Below are positions 15,898 through 24,121 of a stretch of DNA of 64,000 nucleotides, one piece after another. The stretch covers positions 1,922,001-1,986,000 of the forward strand of contig OW818639.1 of the NCBI GenBank assembly GCA_942492795.1. Reading direction: 5' to 3'. The translations under genes were made by a program, and so were the position numbers. This DNA comes from RGIG3178 sp942492795 (lineage in GTDB: Bacteria; Bacillota; Clostridia; Christensenellales; QAND01). Every line of letters starts with the position of its first letter. The first letter of the stretch is position 1. The notes beneath the pieces were generated by a model, which was not told the DNA's origin, did not search any database, and saw only the letters and a list, made by a program, of their open reading frames with translations.

Positions 15898-16715
15898 GGA
15901 TAATCTTTCCAACTCCTTTCGATGGATTTAAGCATAACGAAGGCTGCGCTGTTTGGCGAAATTCGTCCCGGCAGGCCGGATTCCAGTTTATAGGTCATGT
16001 GTGCGGGCAGCTGTTCCCTTCTTATCCCATAGGGCGCCGAGGCGAGTTCCATGTATCCGCAGTCTACAGATGTGCCCATGAGCCAATCAGGCTGCATGCA
16101 GGGATACGGAACCGTGTTGAACACCCAATCGGCACCCTCAAGGGCAATCGGAGCTTGGGAAAGATCCAATGCATGCACGCCTTGCCAGCAAAGGTGCTCG
16201 ATGACTGCTTGATTGCGCGCGCACATCGTAACAAACGGCGTAAAGACCCGAAGAAGCGGATACAATGCCTGCGCAATGCGTCCGGATCCTATGATGACAC
16301 ACTGGGATTGAAAAAGACTCTGTCCGCTGGATTCAATACAGCGCATAAGCGCACCTTCCGCGGTCAGTTGTGCGTTCACATGAACATACGCTTCGTCTTC
16401 CAAAAAGGAAAATGTCTGGATGTTTTTCGCAGCCGCCAACGCTTTGATCGATTCATCGGCACACCCGCAAAACAACATGCTGTTGGGGGACATATCTTCG
16501 ATTACTTCGGTTGCGGCGATCTGATGATGCTTCCCCGCTATGATACCTCCCTGAAAATTTGCAGGCAGAATGACAAAGCGCGCTTTATGTACGGCATCCT
16601 TGCTGTAGTCAAATATATCCGTATACAGAAGATGGACGATATCAGCCCATCTGTCCTTTAGAAGTTCCTTTAAACAGGCGCTTCGCCGGTCGCCGCCAAG
16701 AATAACCCCATCCAT
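15885..16715 (-). CDS. dpaA: Dipicolinate synthase subunit A
   Basis: A 276-residue NAD(P)-binding subunit of dipicolinate synthase (SpoVFA). The N-terminal part begins VILGGDRRSACLKELL, matching the family's first motif. The Rossmann segment CVIIGSGRIAQALYPLLR lies near 145-165, and the segment ending DCGYMELASAPYG is also characteristic. ATG at 16715 follows AAGGGAG by 8 bases; longer in-frame readings run into the promoter. A sequence fitting a mother-cell sigma-K promoter ends about 22 bases upstream. The gene is followed by dpaB and preceded by the mazG-like gene and its terminator, as in the Bacillus spoVF neighbourhood. Confidence 0.94.
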   Translation of the reverse strand: MDGVILGGDRRSACLKELLKDRWADIVHLLYTDIFDYSKDAVHKARFVILPANFQGGIIAGKHHQIAATEVIEDMSPNSMLFCGCADESIKALAAAKNIQTFSFLEDEAYVHVNAQLTAEGALMRCIESSGQSLFQSQCVIIGSGRIAQALYPLLRVFTPFVTMCARNQAVIEHLCWQGVHALDLSQAPIALEGADWVFNTVPYPCMQPDWLMGTSVDCGYMELASAPYGIRREQLPAHMTYKLESGLPGRISPNSAAFVMLKSIERSWKDYPWKY

Positions 16716-16736
16716 CCGATCCACTCCCTTACGCAG

Positions 16737-16764
16737 TATCTTATGCCGTGGCGGGATGTTGCGT
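16737..16764 (-). promoter_or_regulatory. Candidate sigma-K promoter of dpaA-dpaB
   Basis: On the minus strand, CATAAGATA (16737-16745) matches the sigma-K -10 consensus CATAnnnTA exactly. An AC (16763-16764) lies 17 bases upstream, where the minimal -35 is expected. spoVF is sigma-K dependent in Bacillus. Confidence 0.6.
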
Positions 16765-16814
16765 TCGTTGCGCGGCGCATGAAATCCGACGATACCAGTC
16801 CTTGCGTGCCCCAA

Positions 16815-16838
16815 TAAAAAAAGAGCCTTTCGGCTCTT
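16815..16838 (-). terminator. Terminator after the mazG-like gene
   Basis: The stem AAGAGCC (16821-16827) with GGCTCTT (16832-16838) has a 4-base loop. On the minus strand seven T follow. Confidence 0.9.
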
Positions 16839-16855
16839 CGTTTGGTCTTAAAACG

Positions 16856-17230
16856 CTATCCTTCGTTATTGTCTGCAATGGCATAACCGTCTTTATCGGT
16901 TTTGCCGTGCTGGCGGTCAAAATTCTCTTTATTCTTTTCCAGATACCGCGCGTGCAATTCTTTCGCGTCCATGCCTGATTTGATGCACATGCTGACAAAA
17001 AAATGCAAAACGTCCACCAATTCTTCTTTTACCGCTTCCATATTGGTTTCTTTTTCGTTTTTCCACCATTTGAAATTGGTTTCCCGCAGCATTTCGCAAA
17101 GTTCCGATACGAGCGCAAGCGTTTCTTTCTGCATCCATTCGTCGAAACTTATATGCTCCAAATGCCGTTTTTCCAGCAGTTCGCGGTCAAATGCGCACTG
17201 CATGAAAAAAATCTCTTCCAGCCTGTCCAT
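16856..17230 (-). CDS. MazG-like / dimeric dUTPase family protein
   Basis: A 124-residue all-alpha NTP pyrophosphohydrolase. The metal-binding pattern of the dimeric dUTPase branch is visible: SELCEML (about residues 42-48) followed by KEELVDVLHF (about 68-77), with acidic residues on the same helix faces. The WWKN segment between them is typical of dUTPase-like members. The likely job is removal of dUTP or another non-canonical nucleotide; the substrate is inferred from family only. Translation starts at ATG 17230, 18 bases after the M16 peptidase stop, so it ends the ylxY-mlpA-like unit. Confidence 0.75.
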   Translation of the reverse strand: MDRLEEIFFMQCAFDRELLEKRHLEHISFDEWMQKETLALVSELCEMLRETNFKWWKNEKETNMEAVKEELVDVLHFFVSMCIKSGMDAKELHARYLEKNKENFDRQHGKTDKDGYAIADNNEG

Positions 17231-17248
17231 GCCCTAACCCCCAATAAG

Positions 17249-18520
17249 TTACTGTGCGGCGCTTTCAAATACCGCTTCGATCGCCTTCTGGTCGATCTTC
17301 CCGGCTGCGCTTACCGATACCTTCTCCCGGTTGAAGACAAAAGGCAGCACCGCCTGCACGTCGTCGATGCTTACACGCTCGATTTTTTCAATATTCTCTT
17401 CGGCGGTTGTTATGGTATTCAACAACGCCATCGATTTGCCGATCGCGTTCATGCGCGAAGAGGCAGACTCGAGCCCGAGAATGTAATTGCCCTTTAACTG
17501 CTCACGTGCACGGTCAAATTCTTCTTTCGTGACGCCGGCTTTGACAATTTTTCGCATCTCTTCAAAGATCAGTTCCAAAACCTCGGCGGCATATTGCGAA
17601 TTGACGCCCGTATATACCGAAAAACCCCCGCAATTACGGTACGTCGCTGGGTGCGAGTATATATCGTATGCAAGGCCCCGCTGCTCGCGAATGAGCTGAA
17701 ACAGTCTTGACGACATGCTTCCTCCGAATATATTGTTCAACACGGTGAGCGGAAAGATGCGTTCGTCGCCCATCGCATATCCCGGCATCGCAAGGCAAAG
17801 GTGCGCCTGTTCAACAGGTTTTTCGCGCATGATGAGCTTGCCCTTTGATGGCTCGAATACGGGATATAACTCAACTTCGTTTTGATCCGGAATGATCTGG
17901 CCGAGCGTTTTGTCAACAAGATCGCACAGCAGATCGAAATCCAGTCCGCCTGCTGCAGAAACCACCAGCGTGGAAGGATTATAACGGCGCCGCATATAAT
18001 CGACGAGACCCTGACGCGTGAAACCCGACACACTCTCCTTGTTGCCCAGAATAGGCAAAGCGAGCGGATGCTCGTTGAAAAACGCGGTCGATAACAGATC
18101 GTGGACGAGATCCTCCGGCGTATCTTCGGACATATTGATCTCTTCGATGACAACACCCTTTTCCTTTTCCATCTCCCCGGTATCCAGGGACGCATTCATG
18201 ACGATGTCGGAAAGGATGTCAAACGCTTCTGCAAGCTTGTCCTGCGCAACGCGTGCATGATAGCAGGTGCATTCCTTGGAAGTAAACGCATTGAGCATAC
18301 CGCCCATGCTGTCAAATTCCTGTGCGATCTGCTCTGCAGTGCGGCTTTTTGTCCCTTTGAAAAGCATATGTTCAATAAAATGCGTAATGCCGCGCTCATT
18401 TTCATGGTTCTCGTTTGCAGAGCCGGTATGTGCCCAAATACCGACACTTACCGAACGGAAACCCTCAATGCCCTGCCCTACGATGCGAATGCCATTTTGT
18501 AAGGTTCTGTTGTAATACAT
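17249..18520 (-). CDS. M16 family zinc peptidase (MlpA/YmxG type)
   Basis: A 423-residue M16 peptidase of the processing-peptidase/insulinase clan. The inverted zinc motif is His47-Phe-Ile-Glu50-His51 (HFIEHMLFKGT), with the distal Glu in VVIEEINMSED near residue 127. The C-terminal inactive half has GGSMSSRLFQLIREQRGLAY, the usual M16 substrate-binding region. No signal peptide is visible, so it is probably cytoplasmic. In Bacillus the orthologue mlpA sits beside ylxY and spoVF, as here. The natural substrate is unknown. Confidence 0.9.
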   Translation of the reverse strand: MYYNRTLQNGIRIVGQGIEGFRSVSVGIWAHTGSANENHENERGITHFIEHMLFKGTKSRTAEQIAQEFDSMGGMLNAFTSKECTCYHARVAQDKLAEAFDILSDIVMNASLDTGEMEKEKGVVIEEINMSEDTPEDLVHDLLSTAFFNEHPLALPILGNKESVSGFTRQGLVDYMRRRYNPSTLVVSAAGGLDFDLLCDLVDKTLGQIIPDQNEVELYPVFEPSKGKLIMREKPVEQAHLCLAMPGYAMGDERIFPLTVLNNIFGGSMSSRLFQLIREQRGLAYDIYSHPATYRNCGGFSVYTGVNSQYAAEVLELIFEEMRKIVKAGVTKEEFDRAREQLKGNYILGLESASSRMNAIGKSMALLNTITTAEENIEKIERVSIDDVQAVLPFVFNREKVSVSAAGKIDQKAIEAVFESAAQ

Positions 18521-18571
18521 AGAAATCCTCCCTGGTTATGCCATTGATTGTAGCAGTTCTCACATGGATAA

Positions 18572-19258
18572 TCAATTGAAAAGAATCTCGCCGACGGTGT
18601 TCAGCGGAAGCTTCTTCTCCCTAAAATACTTCGCAATGGAGAAAAAATCCGTCGAACCATCCAACGCTATATAGAGTATGTCCCCTCCCTCAGCCTCCTG
18701 TGCCAAAACCTGTGCAAATGATTTCGCAGAATCGGCTGTATAAGTTCGCGAATCCTTGCAGTACAGCAGGTATTGCAAACCGTAACGCTCGCAAAACCGG
18801 GAGGTTTCTTTTGTATATTGCCCCAAATATGGCAAAAACAACACATCGGACGATCCGATAAGCGCTTTGAATTGTAAATAGGCATCGTGGTTGCGTTGCA
18901 TCCACTGTTCAGCGCTTTGATTCGAATTCTTTTCGATGCCGTACAGCGCTATGCAATGCCCCATGGACACAAGATCGTCAGCGTCCTTCTTTGAGAGAAA
19001 CAGCTCCGAACGGACCGCTATTGTCAAAGGCACGCCGGCGTCGGACGCTTTTTGTGCGATCTCTATTAAGCCGGACATTTTGCCTTCATAGACGCTAAGG
19101 AGACAGACTTCGTTGCTGTTTGTTCGATACGCAGGCATGAACGAAGAACGGGACAGTACGTCGTGAACTTGTGGACTGTTTGTCAGCAGATATGCAGCTG
19201 CTACCAGCAAGATGATGCAAAGCGTAATCAGACCATATGTTATCCTTGTAGAACGCAT
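18572..19258 (-). CDS. YlxY-like NodB-fold protein lacking catalytic motifs
   Basis: A 228-residue exported or membrane-anchored protein: one N-terminal hydrophobic helix (about 9-26), then a NodB-like deacetylase fold. The segments expected to carry the metal and catalytic residues are changed. The TFDDG strand is replaced by LLSVYEGK, and the GHEIGNH motif by GHCIALYG. The fold is supported by GVPLTIAVRSELF and by DVLFLPYLGQYTKETSRFCERYGL. ATG at 19258 follows GGAGGGG by 5 bases. Its position next to the mlpA-like and dpa genes matches ylxY. A catalytically inactive sporulation-related role is inferred; function unknown. Confidence 0.65.
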   Translation of the reverse strand: MRSTRITYGLITLCIILLVAAAYLLTNSPQVHDVLSRSSFMPAYRTNSNEVCLLSVYEGKMSGLIEIAQKASDAGVPLTIAVRSELFLSKKDADDLVSMGHCIALYGIEKNSNQSAEQWMQRNHDAYLQFKALIGSSDVLFLPYLGQYTKETSRFCERYGLQYLLYCKDSRTYTADSAKSFAQVLAQEAEGGDILYIALDGSTDFFSIAKYFREKKLPLNTVGEILFN

Positions 19259-19313
19259 GATATCCCCTCCTTTGCAGAATATATGCGCACGGCGGCATGG
19301 ACATGCCATAAAC

Positions 19314-19347
19314 AAAAAAATGCCCCTGATGCTAACGATCAGGGGCA
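19314..19347 (-). terminator. Terminator after ispH-S1
   Basis: The 10-bp stem TGCCCCTGAT (19321-19330) with ATCAGGGGCA (19338-19347) is followed by seven T on the minus strand. A smaller hairpin (TGTGAG/CTCACA, 19364-19379) precedes it. Confidence 0.93.
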
Positions 19348-19390
19348 AATCAAAGGGGGTTATTGTGAGGTCACTCACAGTATAGCCCTT

Positions 19391-21592
19391 TTAGTCTTCT
19401 TTATACCCATCCGGGAAAAAATCTGCCAGCGAAACTTTGGCTTCTTCTACCGGCGGAATTTCGTATCTGCTGACGCTGCTATCCGAGTCATTGTCGTTAT
19501 CGGCATAGTTGTGCTGCGGATGGTCCTGCTGCAACACGGCACGGCGGCTCAGACTGATGCGTTTGGCGGCAGGATCGACTTCCATCACCTTGACGGTGAT
19601 GACATCGCCGACGCGCAATTCGTCTTCGACCTTTTCAATCCTTCTTGTGGCCACCTGTGAAATGTGCACAAGACCGAACAAGCCGGGTTCAAGTTCGACA
19701 AAGGCACCAAACGGCGCTATGCGGTCCACTGTTCCCTCAACAATATCACCAATGAGATAGCGTTCTGCCGCATTATCCCAAGGCTTAGGCTGCAGCTGCT
19801 TATATCCCAATGCGATGCGCTCGGATTCCGGGTTTACGGAAAGGACCTGTACTTCCACTTCGTCGCCAACCTTCACAACATCGGAAGGATGCTTGACGCG
19901 ACCCCAGGAAAGATCGGTAACATGGATCAATCCATCCACACCGCCGATATCCGTAAATGCGCCGAAGTCCGTGATACGGCGAACGATGCCTTTAAGCGTT
20001 TGTCCAACTTCGAATTGGTTGTATTTTTCCTTGCGCGCCAGGACCGCCTGTTCTTTGACGACCTGACGATGGCTTGCTACAACGCGTCGACGGGATTTAT
20101 CCACTTCGATTGCTTTGACCAATATCTTCTTGCCGATGAACTCATCCAGGTTTTCCACATACCGGTCTGCAAGCTGGGAAGCAGGGATAAAGACCCTCGC
20201 GCCGCGGAACTCGGTAAGCACGCCGCTCTTGACTGCCTGACGAATGGTAACTTCAAAGAAACGTCCGTCCGCCAAATCGGCAATTGCCTGTCGATCCGCA
20301 TTGCGGCGATCAACGGCCTTTTTGGACAGCAATACGTTTCCTTCCCCGTCATTTACCTTTATAATCTCAACATTAACTTCATCGCCGACTTTGAGAATAT
20401 CGGCCGCAGATGCTTTGGGATCGATGGATAGCTCGTTTTGGGGAATTACGCCATCTGCTTTATACCCGATGTTTACAAAAACATCATCGCCGACAATTTG
20501 CACAACCGTGCCCTTTTTCACTTGGCCCGGGCGTATGCGCACCAATGATTTCTCCAAATCGCGTTCAAAACTCTCTTCCGGCGTCAGTTCGCGTTTGGTT
20601 TCAGCCTGTTCCTCCAAAACCGCCTCTTCGGCGTTTTCTTCCGACACAGGTGTTTCTTCGGCAACGGCTGGCTCTTGCGCAGCTTCGATGGGCATTTCGG
20701 GCTCTTGCACGGCTTCGGGGGTCTTGGCGTCGAGCTCTTCTACGACGACGGTGTTGAGATCTTGTTCGTTCATTCTGGTAATTACCTCCCTGATTGACCA
20801 TTGCGGCGTGGATGCACCTGCAACAATTCCTATTATACCATTTAACGGCAGGTTTTCAATCGAAACATCGGTTGCAGATTCAACAATTATTGAAAAATTG
20901 CAATATTTTTTACATATTTTCCATAATTCCCGCGTATTGCTGCTATCTTTTCCACCAACAACGATCATAGCGTCACATTTTTGGGAGAGTTGTTCCGCTT
21001 CCGTCTGGCGATTCATCGTCGACTGACAGATGGAATCCATTGCCGAAAACGCGCTGCTCTGCCTGTTTAAAGCATGTTTTATATCCTCATACGCCTGCGG
21101 AACAAACGTCGTTTGGGCTACCAAAAACAGCGGTGAACGAATGTGCATATCGGTTATTTGTTCCGCGTTTTCCACAATGACAGCTTGCCCGTCGCAAAAA
21201 CCGTTGATCCCGATGATTTCGGGATGATCGGCTTTGCCGGCTATCATAATGTTCATGCCTTGTTTGAATGCCTCCTGCACCGCTTGCTGAATGCGGGCAA
21301 CAAACGGGCAAGTGGCATCGATGACACTGCAGTTTCTCTTTTTCAACACATCCATTATCGACGGCGGTACGCCATGGCTTCGAATGATAACCGTTCCGCC
21401 TTGCGGTACCATCTCCGGCGAATCCACTCCAACGGCTCCAAGCTTTTGAAGCCGATCTACTTCGGCGGGGTTGTGGATGACCGGGCCCAACGTATAAACG
21501 GATGGAGATTGTTCAAGCGCCTGCTCCACAGAGCGGACAGCCGACGCCACGCCAAAACAAAATCCGTTGTGCTTTCCGGTTATGATTTTCAT
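19391..21592 (-). CDS. ispH: Bifunctional IspH (HMBPP reductase) / S1 RNA-binding protein
   Basis: A 733-residue fusion known from Clostridia. Residues 1-285 are IspH, the last enzyme of the MEP isoprenoid pathway, with cluster cysteines Cys12 (NGFCFGV), Cys95 (DATCPFV) and Cys189 (DSICQST). An acidic, Pro/Ala/Glu-rich linker spans about 288-345. Four S1 OB-fold repeats follow (about 355-425, 440-505, 525-600, 610-680), for example ITDFGAFTDIGGVDGLIHVTDLSW in pieces, as in ribosomal protein S1. The tail is Asp/Asn/Ser-rich. It overlaps plsC by 4 bases. dxs and ispA of the same pathway lie further right. Confidence 0.95.
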   Translation of the reverse strand: MKIITGKHNGFCFGVASAVRSVEQALEQSPSVYTLGPVIHNPAEVDRLQKLGAVGVDSPEMVPQGGTVIIRSHGVPPSIMDVLKKRNCSVIDATCPFVARIQQAVQEAFKQGMNIMIAGKADHPEIIGINGFCDGQAVIVENAEQITDMHIRSPLFLVAQTTFVPQAYEDIKHALNRQSSAFSAMDSICQSTMNRQTEAEQLSQKCDAMIVVGGKDSSNTRELWKICKKYCNFSIIVESATDVSIENLPLNGIIGIVAGASTPQWSIREVITRMNEQDLNTVVVEELDAKTPEAVQEPEMPIEAAQEPAVAEETPVSEENAEEAVLEEQAETKRELTPEESFERDLEKSLVRIRPGQVKKGTVVQIVGDDVFVNIGYKADGVIPQNELSIDPKASAADILKVGDEVNVEIIKVNDGEGNVLLSKKAVDRRNADRQAIADLADGRFFEVTIRQAVKSGVLTEFRGARVFIPASQLADRYVENLDEFIGKKILVKAIEVDKSRRRVVASHRQVVKEQAVLARKEKYNQFEVGQTLKGIVRRITDFGAFTDIGGVDGLIHVTDLSWGRVKHPSDVVKVGDEVEVQVLSVNPESERIALGYKQLQPKPWDNAAERYLIGDIVEGTVDRIAPFGAFVELEPGLFGLVHISQVATRRIEKVEDELRVGDVITVKVMEVDPAAKRISLSRRAVLQQDHPQHNYADNDNDSDSSVSRYEIPPVEEAKVSLADFFPDGYKED

Positions 21593-22188
21593 GATTCCTT
21601 CGCCATTTTCGCAAGTTCTGCAATGCGGTCATGCAGGATTTTGTTCACATGCTGGATATCGTCGCTGTTGATGCGTTTGCCACGGTATTCGGAAAGATCG
21701 ATCTCCTGCCCGACAACAGCCCTCGTTTTTGCGAACAACCGATGCGTTGCATACAGCCCTACCGGGATCAGCTTTGCTTCCGAGCGCATAGCGAACAGCG
21801 CGGCACCCGGATGGAACTCGTGCACCGTACCGTCGTTATAGCGGTGCCCTTCGGGGAAAATGCCGATGATTTTTCCCGCTTTTAGCATCGTGAGCGTATA
21901 CCGCATGGCTTTAACGTCGTTGCCGTCGCGATCCACCGGATATGAACCCATGCTGCGTATATACCAAGATACGATCCCCTTTTTTTCAAGCAGTTCTTTC
22001 TTGGTCAAATAATGAACCTGTCGCCAGGTTACCAGCGCTAAGGTTACGCAATCCAGCGCATGCATGTGATTGCTGCACAAAACCAGCGGTCCGTCCGGTA
22101 TCGGAGCCAGCCGGATAATTTTAAAGCGCCAGAAAAGTTTATAGAATGGCCATGATACGATCTGCGTCAGGCGATATATCCAAGTCAT
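21589..22188 (-). CDS. plsC: 1-acyl-sn-glycerol-3-phosphate acyltransferase
   Basis: A 199-residue PlsC-type acyltransferase that adds the second acyl chain to make phosphatidic acid. The catalytic His-x4-Asp is in SNHMHALDCVTL (about residues 38-49), and the substrate-binding motif is FPEGHRYNDGT. The N-terminal region is hydrophobic and basic, fitting peripheral membrane association. It overlaps both cmk and ispH-S1 by 4 bases, so cmk-plsC-ispH is translationally coupled, a common Clostridia arrangement. Confidence 0.92.
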   Translation of the reverse strand: MTWIYRLTQIVSWPFYKLFWRFKIIRLAPIPDGPLVLCSNHMHALDCVTLALVTWRQVHYLTKKELLEKKGIVSWYIRSMGSYPVDRDGNDVKAMRYTLTMLKAGKIIGIFPEGHRYNDGTVHEFHPGAALFAMRSEAKLIPVGLYATHRLFAKTRAVVGQEIDLSEYRGKRINSDDIQHVNKILHDRIAELAKMAKES

Positions 22189-22859
22189 TTCGTCTTGTCC
22201 TCAATGGTTTGCAGCATCAAGTCCAATACTTCTTGTGCATTCAAATGAGTGGAGTCAATGACGATGGCATCGTCCGCACATTTTAGCGGTGCTATCGCCC
22301 TGTTGGAATCCTGTTCGTCTCGCTTAAGTATGTCCTGCAACACCTCGTCATACGTTCCGACAACGTTTGACGCCTGCTGTTCTTTCAATCGTCTGTTTGC
22401 GCGTTCCTCGGGTGAGGCTGTCAAAAAGAACTTGACGGTTGCATCGGGCAGCATTGCCGTGCCTATATCGCGTCCATCCACAACAAGCGACGCGGTTTTT
22501 GCGATGCGCCTTACCTGCTCCGTGAGAACCTTCCGTACGAAGGCATTCACGCCAAGCGTCGAAGCGCCCTGGGATATGATGGGTGTGCGTATTTTATCGG
22601 ATACGTCTTCCCCGTTGACAAGCGTCCGCTGCTGGTTGCCATTGATCTGGATATCCAGCTTAACATCGCGCAGGGTCGTATTCACCGCATCCGTATCCGA
22701 CGGAGAAACGCCCATTTGCAACACGTACCACGCGTACGCGCGAAACAACGCGCCCGTATCGAGCATATGGATATTGAGTTTAGCAGCCAACTGTTTGCTT
22801 GCAGTGCTCTTGCCTGCGCCGGCCGGCCCGTCGATTGCGATTACCAAATGATCTTTCAT
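22185..22859 (-). CDS. cmk: Cytidylate kinase
   Basis: A 224-residue CMP/dCMP kinase. The P-loop AIDGPAGAGKSTASKQLA begins at residue 7, the NMP-binding insert has LDTGALFRAYAW, and VVDGRDIGTAMLPDATVKFFLTA in the central region is the usual Asp-Arg-Asp CMP-contacting segment. ATG at 22859 follows GGGAGG by 4 bases; the 28 codons upstream in frame overlap the hutP-like gene and are not used. It heads the cmk-plsC-ispH unit. Confidence 0.96.
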   Translation of the reverse strand: MKDHLVIAIDGPAGAGKSTASKQLAAKLNIHMLDTGALFRAYAWYVLQMGVSPSDTDAVNTTLRDVKLDIQINGNQQRTLVNGEDVSDKIRTPIISQGASTLGVNAFVRKVLTEQVRRIAKTASLVVDGRDIGTAMLPDATVKFFLTASPEERANRRLKEQQASNVVGTYDEVLQDILKRDEQDSNRAIAPLKCADDAIVIDSTHLNAQEVLDLMLQTIEDKTK

Positions 22860-22870
22860 TCTGCCTCCCA

Positions 22871-23296
22871 TTATAAAACGCGGTGCGCCAGCCCAACTGT
22901 CACTTCGTTGAGGTGCAGCAGACCGACACCAAAGAATACGCATACCGTCAAATGTTCATCCTTGCGCGCGATGCCGATTTTGCCGCCGATGGACAATCCC
23001 ATCGCCTGACGCGCTATCTGCTGCATCGCTTCATGGGCTGCGCCTGCGACACAGCCGACTTCGTTGTGCCTGTCGGCAATGATCCCTTCGCGCTTGGCTG
23101 CAACGACGGATCGCTCGACCACACGGCTGATGCTCGTATTGTAATCGCCGCCGAAATCCACAGCACAACCCTGTATACCCGCCTCCAGGTATTCGGTTTT
23201 CACTTTTCGCTCTTCGTCCCGGTTGATCGTCGAGGACAACCGCAACGCGGCACGCGCCACCTCGAAACTCTGCGGGCGTATTTCGGGATTTTCCAA
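22871..23296 (-). CDS. HutP-like RNA-binding regulator
   Basis: A 141-residue protein resembling the HutP family. In Bacillus, HutP is a Mg- and histidine-dependent RNA-binding antiterminator of the hut operon. Visible features are AVDFGGDYNTSISRVVERSVVAA in pieces, the His-bearing helix VGCVAGAAHEAM and the C-terminal GLAHR, which parallels HutP's final His ligand. The -GLLHLNEV- strand precedes it. It is about the HutP length (148). It lies 11 bases upstream of cmk, and no histidine-utilisation gene is in the window, so its ligand and RNA target are unknown. Confidence 0.65.
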   Translation of the reverse strand: MENPEIRPQSFEVARAALRLSSTINRDEERKVKTEYLEAGIQGCAVDFGGDYNTSISRVVERSVVAAKREGIIADRHNEVGCVAGAAHEAMQQIARQAMGLSIGGKIGIARKDEHLTVCVFFGVGLLHLNEVTVGLAHRVL

Positions 23297-23300
23297 TGTG

Positions 23301-24086
23301 TTATACCTCCCGTATCGGCAGCCACGGCAACACTTTTTGGATCGCCTTATCCCAGTATATCCAATCGTGCACGCCGGGCTCTTCGTCGTATGTCATATCC
23401 ACGCCAAGCTCCATGCACTTATCGCGGAACATCGTGTTGTGGTTGTAGAGGGAATCCTCCGTGCCGCAGGAAACAAACAGCTTTGGCAGGTCAACACCCG
23501 CTTGAACGCGCTTTTCCAACAGCTCGACGACATCGTTTTCCCGCCTGCGGGCTTCCTGCAGATCCTTGCCCATCGCATCCTGAAGGTGAGGACGAAACGC
23601 ATTGCCTTCGTATGTCAGCTGTGCGATCATGCCCCCGGACATGGAAGCTGCCGCAGCGTAGAGATCAGGACGGCCCAATGCCGCGCGCATCGCGCCATAC
23701 GCTCCCATGGAAAGCCCCGCAATAAACGTATCTTCCCTCTTTGTTGAGATGTTGAAAAAGTGCTTGACCTTCTGCGGCAATTCTTCGGTGATGAACGTAT
23801 GGTAGTCGTATCCCGTGTCGGGGCTGTCGACATAGCGGCCGTGATTGCACCTGGGCATTACGACGGCAAGCGGATATTTGCCGACGAAGCGTTCGATGGC
23901 CGTATAGCGGAACCAGACCGATTCATCCCCGTTGTAGCCGTGAAGCAGGTACAATACCGGGAAATCCTTCTCGATCGGGTTGCTGTCCATGCTGGTACAG
24001 CTCCTGATATACTCCGGAAGCAGGACGTTAATTTCAGTTGCCTGCGCCAAAACATCGGAATAGAAATTGCATCGAATGAATGCCAT
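23301..24086 (-). CDS. Esterase, FrmB/tributyrin-esterase family (copy 1)
   Basis: A 261-residue alpha/beta-hydrolase. The nucleophile elbow is GLSMGAYG, the oxyanion region is LLHGYNGDESVW, the acid is in SCGTEDSLY, and the catalytic His is in EPGVHDWIYW. No signal peptide is visible. The family includes S-formylglutathione hydrolases and short-chain lipid or carbohydrate esterases, and the substrate here is unknown. It follows a very similar gene at 24122-24904 (about two thirds of the N-terminal 150 residues look identical by eye), so the pair is a tandem duplication. AGGAGAG precedes the ATG. Confidence 0.85.
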   Translation of the reverse strand: MAFIRCNFYSDVLAQATEINVLLPEYIRSCTSMDSNPIEKDFPVLYLLHGYNGDESVWFRYTAIERFVGKYPLAVVMPRCNHGRYVDSPDTGYDYHTFITEELPQKVKHFFNISTKREDTFIAGLSMGAYGAMRAALGRPDLYAAAASMSGGMIAQLTYEGNAFRPHLQDAMGKDLQEARRRENDVVELLEKRVQAGVDLPKLFVSCGTEDSLYNHNTMFRDKCMELGVDMTYDEEPGVHDWIYWDKAIQKVLPWLPIREV

Positions 24087-24121
24087 GTTATACTCTCCTC
24101 AAAATCATCGGACACAGGCTA

